From Candidatus Tetragenococcus pullicola (lineage in GTDB: Bacteria; Bacillota; Bacilli; Lactobacillales; Enterococcaceae), in the NCBI GenBank assembly GCA_019115705.1, contig DXDB01000192.1, positions 1-39,839 of the forward strand: a stretch of DNA of 39,839 bases, in the 5' to 3' direction. Positions within the stretch are counted from its first letter, which is position 1. Every line of letters begins with the position of its first letter. The position numbers and the translations under genes are program-made. Positions 33,797-39,839 of this stretch are shown in pieces. Below the pieces are notes generated by a model. The model was not told the origin of the DNA. It ran no database searches and saw only the letters and a list, made by a program, of their open reading frames with translations.

Positions 33797-34633
33797 TTAT
33801 TTCAAACCAGTGGTACTGATCCCTTCCACAATGTACTTTTGAAACATGAAGAAAATGATCAGGACAGGGAGTAAAGAAATAACTGACATACTAAACATGG
33901 CTCCCCAATTGGAACTACTACTAGAATCTAAGAATTGTTTCAATGCGATCGAAACGGTGTAGTTTTTCGGATTTGTTAAATACAACATCGGACCAATCAA
34001 TTCTTCCCATTTCCAATAAAAAGCAAAAATTGCTGAATTTGCTAAAGATGGTTTCATCAGAGGCAAAATTACGCGAAAGAAGATACCCACACGACCACAA
34101 CCATCCATTTTAGCAGCTTCGTCTAAATCGGTAGGAATCCCTTTAACGAATTGAATCATCATAAAGATAAAGAAAGCTTGACCAAAATAAGAAGGGACAA
34201 CAATCGGTCGAATGGAGTTTAACCAACCTAATTTATTGAACCATAAGTATTGTGGGACCATGATAATTTCTTGGGGTAACATCATCGTCACAAGCACACA
34301 AGCAAACCAAAAGCCTTTTCGTTTAAAAGGAATACGACCGAAACCATAAGAAATAACCGCAGAAGAACAGACAGCTCCAATCATTGAGATGACAGCAATT
34401 TTTAAGGAATTAAAGATATAGGTCACAAAGGGAATGCCGGCAATTCCTTGAAAGCCTTTGGTATAATTGGCCAAGGTCCATTTTTTAGGAAAAAGTTGCG
34501 TAGCGGTACTGAAAATATCAGAATTTGGTTTAAACGAACTAAATAGCAACCAAAAAATCGGATACAGCATCAGGATGGCAACAATCAGAACCACAATATC
34601 AAATAACCAATTTTGCTTTTTCTCTTTTCTCAT
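33797..34633 (-). CDS. Carbohydrate ABC transporter permease, YesQ/MalG-like
   Basis: A 278-aa CUT1 permease with six helices, the EAA loop [14 protein letters not shown] followed by VILPLMKPS, and the C-terminal tail [15 protein letters not shown] with the usual G-x-x-x-G-x-x-K ending. It belongs to the MalG branch, not the LplC branch. Together with the YesP-like permease (2 bp gap) and the binding protein encoded at 36866-38179 it resembles B. subtilis YesOPQ, an importer for RG fragments. A terminator follows. Confidence 0.92.
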   Translation of the reverse strand: MRKEKKQNWLFDIVVLIVAILMLYPIFWLLFSSFKPNSDIFSTATQLFPKKWTLANYTKGFQGIAGIPFVTYIFNSLKIAVISMIGAVCSSAVISYGFGRIPFKRKGFWFACVLVTMMLPQEIIMVPQYLWFNKLGWLNSIRPIVVPSYFGQAFFIFMMIQFVKGIPTDLDEAAKMDGCGRVGIFFRVILPLMKPSLANSAIFAFYWKWEELIGPMLYLTNPKNYTVSIALKQFLDSSSSSNWGAMFSMSVISLLPVLIIFFMFQKYIVEGISTTGLK

Positions 34634-34635
34634 CG

Positions 34636-35586
34636 TTAAACCTCCTCATTTTCTGAATGAACCCAATATTTTGATGTCGCAAAGAAAATACCGGTAATAA
34701 CAACCATAATCACTAATAAAATCCATGCCAAAGCTGATGCATATCCCATTTTGAAATCATTAAACGCTCGTTGATACATATAAAGAGAATACATCAAGGT
34801 TCCATTTCGTGGTGACCCCGTCCCATTTGAGATGATATAAGCGGGTGTGAAGGTCAAAAAAGATTGAATCGTTTGATAAACCACATTGAAAAAGATGATT
34901 GGTGTTAAAACTGGCAAGGTGATACTAAAAAATTGACGTACCTTTCCTGCCCCATCAATTTCAGCAGCTTCATAATAATCATTGGGAATATTTTTTAAAC
35001 CTGATAAAAAAATCAACATGGAAGAACCAAATTGCCACGCTGCTAATAATACTAACGTCATCAACGCCGTGCCGGGGCTCTTAAAGAAATAAACTGGATC
35101 GAGTCCTATTTTAGTCAATAAACCATTGATAAAACCGGAATCCCCAAATAAGTTACGCCACATAATCGATACCGCAACACTCCCACCTAAAATAGAAGGA
35201 ATATAAAACAATACGCGATAAAGGCCACTGAATTTAGATGGACGATTAATCAACATCGCCACCGCTAAAGCCACAATCAGACGTAAAGGAACAGCTGTCA
35301 AAACATACTTAAAGGTAACCAATAAAGATTGTTTAAACTTAGGATCTTTGGTAAAGATACGAATAAAGTTATCAAAGCCAATGAATTTAGCTTCTGTCAA
35401 CAAGTCATAATCATGAAAAGACATGTACAAAGAAATACCCATCGGTACAACAATAAAGGCTAAAAATCCAATGATGAATGGAGAAATAAAGAGATGTCCT
35501 GAAATATTATCCTGTTTTTCAATCGACAACAAACGATACCAACGTTTGATCTTATTCTCCTTTGGTGCCTTTTCTTTTTTTTGCAT
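34636..35586 (-). CDS. Sugar ABC transporter permease, YesP/MalF-like
   Basis: A 316-aa CUT1 permease with six membrane helices and the EAA loop [15 protein letters not shown] followed by [10 protein letters not shown]. Start: the frame opens with ATG at 35604, which has no SD; the ATG at 35586 (MQKKEKAPK) has GGAG eight bases upstream, so I use it. It is the first gene of a two-gene permease operon with its own promoter (35611-35658). Its binding-protein gene, normally adjacent, is about 1.3 kb upstream beyond element B and a bacteriocin-like gene. Confidence 0.92.
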   Translation of the reverse strand: MQKKEKAPKENKIKRWYRLLSIEKQDNISGHLFISPFIIGFLAFIVVPMGISLYMSFHDYDLLTEAKFIGFDNFIRIFTKDPKFKQSLLVTFKYVLTAVPLRLIVALAVAMLINRPSKFSGLYRVLFYIPSILGGSVAVSIMWRNLFGDSGFINGLLTKIGLDPVYFFKSPGTALMTLVLLAAWQFGSSMLIFLSGLKNIPNDYYEAAEIDGAGKVRQFFSITLPVLTPIIFFNVVYQTIQSFLTFTPAYIISNGTGSPRNGTLMYSLYMYQRAFNDFKMGYASALAWILLVIMVVITGIFFATSKYWVHSENEEV

Positions 35587-35610
35587 TTTTTTCACTCCAA
35601 TCATTACGAA

Positions 35611-35658
35611 TTAATACGTTTACATTATTATTTTAACCGTTTACTTTTTATTAAGGAA
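35611..35658 (-). promoter_or_regulatory. Promoter of the YesP-like gene with paired operator-like sites
   Basis: Minus strand: -35 TTCCTT (35653-35658, weak), 17 bp, -10 TAAAAT (35630-35635). AGTAAACGGTTAAA (35632-35645) lies mostly in the spacer and TGTAAACGTATTAA (35611-35624) past the -10: the same two-site layout as before lipoprotein copy 2. Probably a LacI/CcpA-type control region. Confidence 0.5.
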
Positions 35659-35784
35659 TGAGAAAAAAAGAGATAAAATGTTAAAAAGTGGTAGTCCTAA
35701 CATTTTTATTTCCATATTTTTCTAAAAGCATTCCTTTAAAGATTGTATACCTATTTTTACTTGTGTGTAAATGAAGTAAACATC

Positions 35785-36026
35785 ATTACAATTCTCAGTC
35801 GATTTAAAAAATCGCTACACGACGAGGAAGTCTTGCTTAAGACTGCTGGCACGCTTAATGAGAAAGCGTAGATGATAAAAAATACATACTTGATACTGTG
35901 ACTGAATGTTATAACATTTAGTCAAAAACTTTACCTACCTGAGATGATGGCTCAGATTGATTCCACAGTAAACATTAGCAGACTCATTTGTGCAGTGTAA
36001 CAATCAAGCTGGTCGTGAATTGTAAC
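35785..36026 (+). ncRNA. Structured non-coding element B, homologous to element A (24694-25003)
   Basis: A 242-nt gene-free stretch. TTACAATTC at the 5' end pairs with GAATTGTAA at the 3' end. Inside are CGATTT/AAATCG (35800-35814), AGTCTT/AAGACT around GCTT (35829-35844), CGCTT/AAGCG (35852-35868), a 12-bp hairpin (35899-35924) and CTGAG/CTCAG (35939-35955), then ACTCATT (35982-35988) and GTGCAG (35990-35995). The order and several unpaired blocks match element A while the stem sequences differ, as expected for a conserved RNA fold. It lies upstream of the bacteriocin-like gene, which has its own promoter. Family not recognised; a mobile element with short terminal inverted repeats is the alternative. 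Confidence 0.72.
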
Positions 36027-36088
36027 TAAATGTAGAATTTAAAACGAACTTTGCCGTATTTACTCATATCTTTTTTTCCGATCTGATT

Positions 36089-36124
36089 TATAATGGACTT
36101 AACTAAAAACGGTTGATGCATCAA
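36089..36124 (+). promoter_or_regulatory. Promoter and palindromic operator of the bacteriocin-like gene
   Basis: A perfect TATAAT (36089-36094) with no clear -35, followed by the perfect 12-bp palindrome TTGATGCATCAA (36113-36124) before the SD. The palindrome is well placed for a repressor. Confidence 0.55.
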
Positions 36125-36159
36125 ACTTTTTAGAATATTCATTACTGGAGGCTATGAAA

Positions 36160-36522
36160 ATGAAAAAAAAGATCATGCTTAGTTTAGCTACCCTTTCTAT
36201 GCTTGGAACAATTCTTATTGCGCCTATATCGATTCAAAACGTTGAAGCTGGATCAATTTCTAAAACTTACAGTGGCTCATTTAGTAAAAAGTGGGAAAAA
36301 AGCGCTTCGACTAGTGATGGTGCTGGCGTTTTAACTTACGGATATAATACCGCCTTAATCAACGAAGATTACGCACATGGTTATCATGCAAACAAAAAAC
36401 ATTATACTAGTATTTCAAATGGAAACGGTAGTCATGTGAGTGGTAATGCATCAAAAGGTAATCTAGCTAAAATAGAAGTGACACACAAAGGTTCAAGCAT
36501 TACCTATTCCATGAATTTCTAG
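36160..36522 (+). CDS. Secreted lactococcin 972-family bacteriocin-like protein
   Basis: A 120-aa exported protein. A Lys start, a hydrophobic stretch and a VEA|GS cleavage site after about residue 30 form a standard Sec signal peptide; the mature part is about 90 aa, rich in Ser, Gly, Lys and Tyr, without Cys. It has the lactococcin 972 layout: DYAHGYHANKKHYTSI, a Gly/Asn turn region, then KIEVTHKGSSITYSMNF at the end (compare the SNYHHGSKTHSATV and FYYNFW parts of Lcn972). The ATG at 36160 is eight bases from GGAGG; the ATG at 36154 is too close. The membrane protein and ABC genes that usually accompany Lcn972 genes are absent here. It could be an orphan bacteriocin or another small secreted protein. 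Confidence 0.62.
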   Translation: MKKKIMLSLATLSMLGTILIAPISIQNVEAGSISKTYSGSFSKKWEKSASTSDGAGVLTYGYNTALINEDYAHGYHANKKHYTSISNGNGSHVSGNASKGNLAKIEVTHKGSSITYSMNF

Positions 36523-36602
36523 TCAAAAATATAGTATATAAGAAACTATCTCTAACTCCCGAGATAACTATTTTTAAAGTTTTTCACACCATTTATCAAT
36601 CT

Positions 36603-36647
36603 GGAAACCTGAAGGCATAATTATGGCTTTCAGGTTTCTTTCTTTTT
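36603..36647 (+). terminator. Intrinsic terminator after the bacteriocin-like gene
   Basis: GAAACCTGAA (36604-36613) pairs with TTCAGGTTTC (36629-36638), with CATAATTATG pairing inside, followed by TTTCTTTTT. A smaller TATCTC/GAGATA hairpin lies earlier (about 36547-36566). Confidence 0.8.
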
Positions 36648-36749
36648 ACAATTATCTCTCTACCATTTTATTTTGTAACAAAGTTATTTTCCATAGTTCT
36701 ACTAGAGATTGCCGGTTTTACTTACTTTGAACTATCAAAAAATATTTTT

Positions 36750-36802
36750 AATAGCCCCGATCTTTTACGCTAGAGAAAACTAGATAAAAGATCGTGGCTA
36801 TT
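36750..36802 (-). terminator. Long hairpin terminator after the YesO-like gene
   Basis: 18-nt arms (36750-36767 and 36785-36802) pair with one mismatch around a 17-nt partly paired loop. It is followed on the minus strand by an A/T stretch containing six Ts. The 343-bp gap 36523-36865 holds only this and the bacteriocin terminator. Confidence 0.7.
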
Positions 36803-36865
36803 TATATAGGAATATTATACTGTGGATTATCTAACCTTTTGTTCTCATTTATTGTTCATCATTTT

Positions 36866-38179
36866 TTATTCATAATTTTCAGAAATGACATCTTCACATT
36901 TTTCTTTAAAGGTCGTATACGCTTCTTTTGGTGTCATTGTACCATAAGTGATTTCTGCATACACTTCTTTAAAGGTCGTGTTCATTTCAGCAAATCCAAT
37001 TGGAGGAATTGGTGAAGGATCTCCAGCTGTTTCAGCCATATCATCTAAGAAATCTGAAGTAGCTTTCTCGTTGTCTGTCATTGATTCGTACAATTGATCC
37101 TTAATGGCATCATTGGCTGGAATTCCACGTTCGGTTCCGATGATTGTATTGGCTTCTTCGCTATTTACCAAAAAGTCAACCAATTTAGCTGCCGCTTCTT
37201 TATTTTTTGAAGTTTCGGTAATTGAATAAAAGAAACCTGGGCGATAGGTTAAAGCCCCGCTATCTGCATCGTAAGGTTTCACTAAATCAAAAGTGATTCC
37301 TTCAGCAGCTGATTCTTGATAGGTAATAAATTGATTGGACCAAGTTTGCATATATCCTGCTTCTCCCATTGAAAAAGGATATTCGTCAAAACTTTTGGCG
37401 TTACTGGTAATTTCGGCTGTAGGCATCGCTTCATCTTTGGTCAATTGACCAATGGCATCCATAAATTCGACAAAATTCTCTTCACTAAAGCCAACTTCTG
37501 GAATCCCTTCTTCGTTATATTCAAAGAGATTTTCACCTTTTGTCCGCACAAAATATTCAAAAATAGTACTGTTATCGTTATTATCGTTCCATCCATAGCT
37601 TCCTGTTTTATCATGGATAGCTGCTGCATTTTGAACGAATTCTTGGAAGGTATAATTCTCATAATCCAAGTCATTCCCTGATTGATCAGCCAATTCTTTG
37701 TTTACGAGCATACTCATAGAGTTCACTGAAGCAGGAACCCCATATATTTTATCGTTTAATTTTCCAGTATCCACGATAGAATCTTTGATATCATCTGTTT
37801 TGATGGTATCGCCAACAAATTCTGACATATCTGCTAATTGATTTTTTTCACCATATTGGGCAATGTATTGTAAATCCATTTGAATCACATCAGGTAAATC
37901 TCCTGCAGCTGATTTGGTGGCTAATTTTTTCCAGTAATCATCCCAAGAACCATATTCGTAATCGACATGAATATCTGAATTTTCTTTTTCGAAAGCTTCA
38001 ATGGCTTCAATATATTTTTCATGTCGTACTTCAGATCCCCACCAAGTAAAAGAAATCGTCGTTTTGCCATCCTTATCTTTTGTTTCTCCACTATCCGTTG
38101 TCTCTCCATTATTCCCACAAGCCGCTAATGTCAACATACATAAGCCTAAACTTGCATATTTTATCCATCTTCTTTGCAT
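36866..38179 (-). CDS. Sugar-binding lipoprotein of a CUT1 ABC transporter (YesO-like)
   Basis: A 437-aa family-1 solute-binding protein. Signal peptide with lipobox TLAAC and Cys21, a Thr/Asp/Lys linker, then ISFTWWGSEVRHEKYIEAIEAFEKENSDIHVDYEYGSWDDYW-type N-lobe pattern and the EEANTIIGTERGIPAND segment typical of this family. Length and neighbours match B. subtilis YesO, which binds RG-derived oligosaccharides. The permease partners are probably those encoded at 33797-35586, separated by an inserted region with element B and a bacteriocin-like gene. It has its own promoter with a 13-of-14 cre site. Confidence 0.93.
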   Translation of the reverse strand: MQRRWIKYASLGLCMLTLAACGNNGETTDSGETKDKDGKTTISFTWWGSEVRHEKYIEAIEAFEKENSDIHVDYEYGSWDDYWKKLATKSAAGDLPDVIQMDLQYIAQYGEKNQLADMSEFVGDTIKTDDIKDSIVDTGKLNDKIYGVPASVNSMSMLVNKELADQSGNDLDYENYTFQEFVQNAAAIHDKTGSYGWNDNNDNSTIFEYFVRTKGENLFEYNEEGIPEVGFSEENFVEFMDAIGQLTKDEAMPTAEITSNAKSFDEYPFSMGEAGYMQTWSNQFITYQESAAEGITFDLVKPYDADSGALTYRPGFFYSITETSKNKEAAAKLVDFLVNSEEANTIIGTERGIPANDAIKDQLYESMTDNEKATSDFLDDMAETAGDPSPIPPIGFAEMNTTFKEVYAEITYGTMTPKEAYTTFKEKCEDVISENYE

Positions 38180-38204
38180 TTTTAATCGACTCCTCTTTAT
38201 TATT

Positions 38205-38229
38205 GGTTACCGCTTACAGTACCATTGTA
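38205..38229 (-). promoter_or_regulatory. Promoter -10 and cre-like site of the YesO-like gene
   Basis: Minus-strand -10 TACAAT (38224-38229, weak -35), followed by TGTAAGCGGTAACC (38205-38218), which matches the cre consensus TGWNANCGNTNWCA at 13 of 14 positions. Carbon catabolite repression by CcpA is likely. Confidence 0.6.
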
Positions 38230-38313
38230 ATGAACTTTTTCTAAAATAAAAATGTAAAAAAAGGTGGAAAAATGTTAAAAAATAGAGAGAACCCTTTCCT
38301 TCATTTTTTCTTA

Positions 38314-38322
38314 TGATATACT
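38314..38322 (+). promoter_or_regulatory. Extended -10 promoter of the YesL-YesM operon
   Basis: TGATATACT: extended -10 with TATACT at 38317-38322, about 40 bp before the YesL ATG. The -35 is poor. Confidence 0.5.
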
Positions 38323-38361
38323 AAAAATGTTAAAAAACAGATCTTACGAGGTGAACTTCTT

Positions 38362-38976
38362 ATGAAAAAAATTCAGAATGGTCTCTTTAAGGCCTTTTCT
38401 GTAACCGCTTATTTTGCTCAATTGAATCTACAATGGCTTTTATTTACTTTACTCGGACTTATCTTTTTGGGAATCGGTCCTGCTTCTGTCACTCTGATTC
38501 AATTTCTACATCGCTATCGAGAAGATGGTACCCAATATTCCTTCCAACAGTTTTGGAAAAGCTATCGCAATCAATTTAAAACGACCATGGTTTGGGGTGT
38601 ATTACTAGTACTTTTGGTTGCCACCTTAGGAATCAACCTTCGAATCATTGCCGTCTTTTTTAAAGATCAGCCTTGGTTAAGCCCTATTTATTCCGTTGCT
38701 TCTTTAGTGGTTCTCTATCTTTTTTTATTAAGTTTTCTTACTTTCTCTAAAGCACAAGACACCTCCTTTAAGGACTGCTTAAAAGCAAGTGTTTTTCTTG
38801 CCTTTCGTTTTCCTTTACAAGGACTCGCGCTAATTTTCACTTGTTATTTACTTTTATTGCTCTTAGGTGCGAAAACGTCTCTACTGCTGATTTACGGCGC
38901 CTCTCTACTCTTTTTTAGTGCCGATTATTTCCATAGTCGTATGATCCAAAAAATGCAAAGAATCGCTACGAAATGA
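38362..38976 (+). CDS. YesL/DUF624 family membrane protein (copy 3)
   Basis: A 204-aa membrane protein with about five helices and the DUF624 core LIFLGIGPASVTLIQFLHRYREDG. It is closer to copy 1 (LGIGPSLQ...) than to copy 2. It is cotranscribed with the YesM-type sensor kinase gene 9 bp downstream and divergent from the YesO-like gene, paralleling yesL-yesM-yesN-yesOPQ of B. subtilis. SD GAGGTGA. Function unknown; possibly a helper of the sensor or of transporter activity. Confidence 0.92.
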   Translation: MKKIQNGLFKAFSVTAYFAQLNLQWLLFTLLGLIFLGIGPASVTLIQFLHRYREDGTQYSFQQFWKSYRNQFKTTMVWGVLLVLLVATLGINLRIIAVFFKDQPWLSPIYSVASLVVLYLFLLSFLTFSKAQDTSFKDCLKASVFLAFRFPLQGLALIFTCYLLLLLLGAKTSLLLIYGASLLFFSADYFHSRMIQKMQRIATK

Positions 38977-38985
38977 GGACTCAGC

Positions 38986-39839
38986 GTGAAACGAAAACAG
39001 TTTAAACCACAATCTTTAGCTACTCAATTACATTGGGTCTTCTTTTTCATAATTCTATTATTTGTAATCATCATGATTATTACAAACTGGGTGTGGCGCA
39101 AATCCTATGCCCAACAAATCCAAGAAAACGCCTATCAAGACATCCGCTTAATTTCCAGTCAAACGGCAGAAGAATTTGATCAAATTGAAAATCTTTCCTA
39201 CTCAATTATTGATAGTCAAACGATTCAAACGCAGCTAAATGCGATTAATGAAGAGCCTGCTAAAAATACTCGGGAACTCATTACCATGCGCTCAACCTTG
39301 AACAATACAGTCAATAACTTGACTCGTAATAATCATTCCTTACGTAATATCATTTTATTAAGTTCCAACAAAGAAAATAATGTTAATTTTATTGCCAATA
39401 AAGCCAATGTAATTAACAACTACTCGACAACAGATATTATTGATATGCTTCCCGATGAACCGGCCAAAGGTGTTTGGCTTTTTAATGACAGTTTGACTAG
39501 AGGGGTCTATGCCCGTAAAATTTTTTCCACTATCGATTTATCATTACAACATATCGGTACTTTGATTTGCATTGTGGATACTTCTTTTTTAAAAAACGAA
39601 AAAAACAATTTACCTTTTAGTGCTGAAGAAGGGCTCTTCTTTTTAGCTTATAAGGATCAAATGTTTAGTACCGATGTTGATCAAAAGACTAGCGACGTTT
39701 TCTTAAATAAGTATGAAGAAAGCCCTCTTCAAGAAAATCAACTGTTTGATACTCTCACGTTTCAAGGAAAAAAGTATTATGCTGCATTGAATTATCACAA
39801 TGATTTTAAATTTATTTATCTAGTTCCTGATAACAAGGT
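38986..39839 (+). CDS. YesM-type sensor histidine kinase, N-terminal part (runs off right edge)
   Basis: Starts with GTG at 38986, GAGG seven bases upstream, nine bases after the YesL stop. I translated it to the window end without a stop (284 codons). It begins with a basic head, a membrane helix (about residues 17-36: WVFFFIILLFVIIMIITNW-like) and then an extracellular sensor region with a helical stretch rich in Asn and Gln. The second membrane helix, HAMP, His-kinase and ATPase domains would lie beyond the edge. Context (YesL-YesM next to a YesO-like gene) makes a YesM-type kinase, paired with a YesN-type AraC response regulator, the best reading. Confidence 0.8.
   Translation, partial: MKRKQFKPQSLATQLHWVFFFIILLFVIIMIITNWVWRKSYAQQIQENAYQDIRLISSQTAEEFDQIENLSYSIIDSQTIQTQLNAINEEPAKNTRELITMRSTLNNTVNNLTRNNHSLRNIILLSSNKENNVNFIANKANVINNYSTTDIIDMLPDEPAKGVWLFNDSLTRGVYARKIFSTIDLSLQHIGTLICIVDTSFLKNEKNNLPFSAEEGLFFLAYKDQMFSTDVDQKTSDVFLNKYEESPLQENQLFDTLTFQGKKYYAALNYHNDFKFIYLVPDNK

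Noticed and set aside
24694-36026. Elements A and B as retron msr/msd RNA
   Set aside because: The paired ends resemble retron a1/a2 repeats, but no reverse transcriptase gene is present and both elements lack the usual neighbouring layout.
24694-36026. Elements A and B as recent MITE copies
   Set aside because: The 9-10 bp terminal inverted repeats fit, but the interiors are strongly diverged with pairing kept, and I see no clear target-site duplication. Kept only as an alternative.
1-39839. CRISPR arrays, tRNA or rRNA genes, insertion sequences, prophage genes
   Set aside because: I saw no regularly spaced repeats, no tRNA cloverleaf, no transposase, integrase or phage structural genes.

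Overview
The window is AT-rich, densely packed DNA with strong Shine-Dalgarno sites (GGAGG/AGGAGG), ATG/GTG/TTG starts and many Bacillota-type families (DUF624/YesL, LplA/YtcQ lipoproteins, CUT1 permeases, YetA, YesU, YesS). It looks like a lactic acid bacterium. Enterococcus or a close relative is my best guess, from general character only; no marker gene fixes the species. Nearly everything is a carbohydrate-utilisation island for pectin, above all rhamnogalacturonan I (RG-I), equivalent to the yes/yte/ytc/lpl/yet genes of Bacillus subtilis but strongly rearranged.

Layout. (1) 1-6923, minus strand: a CE12 acetylesterase fused to a GH42 beta-galactosidase (cut by the left edge), a GH28 glycosidase, a membrane-bound AraC regulator (YesS-like) and a cytoplasmic CE4-type deacetylase. 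(2) 7082-16420, minus: LplC- and LplB-type permeases, a YetA/PL26-like exo-RG lyase, YesL, YesU and two tandem, very similar solute-binding lipoproteins with matching promoters. (3) 16792-22487: a uronate-dehydrogenase-like gene (+), then uxuB-uxuA and a GH105 hydrolase (-), and a divergent GntR regulator (+). (4) 22591-24654: a Gfo/Idh/MocA oxidoreductase (-) divergent from an AraC regulator (+). (5) 25105-33635, minus: YesL, LplB, LplC and lipoprotein, then HAD phosphatase, second GH105, TIM-barrel epimerase/isomerase and second MocA-type dehydrogenase. (6) 33797-39839: a YesOPQ-like importer whose binding-protein gene is separated from its permease genes by about 1.3 kb, and a divergent YesL plus YesM-type sensor kinase cut by the right edge.

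How it works together (inference from families). RG-I oligosaccharides made outside the cell enter through three CUT1-type importers. No ATPase gene is present, so a shared MsmX/MsmK-type ATPase elsewhere is presumed. Inside, deacetylation (CE12, CE4), galactosidase (GH42), GH28, exo-lyase (PL26-like) and two GH105 enzymes take the oligosaccharides to galactose, rhamnose and unsaturated or free uronates. UxuA/UxuB and the uronate dehydrogenase handle uronates. None of the depolymerising enzymes has a signal peptide. Possible cre/LacI-type operators recur in at least five promoters.

Most unusual: two diverged copies (24694-25003 minus; 35785-36026 plus) of a structured non-coding element. Both are closed by the same 9-10 bp terminal pairing, carry the same order of internal hairpins with compensating changes, and share short sequence blocks. 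I do not recognise the family. One copy sits beside an orphan lactococcin-972-like gene, inside the split YesOPQ-like transporter. The CE12-GH42 fusion is the other standout.
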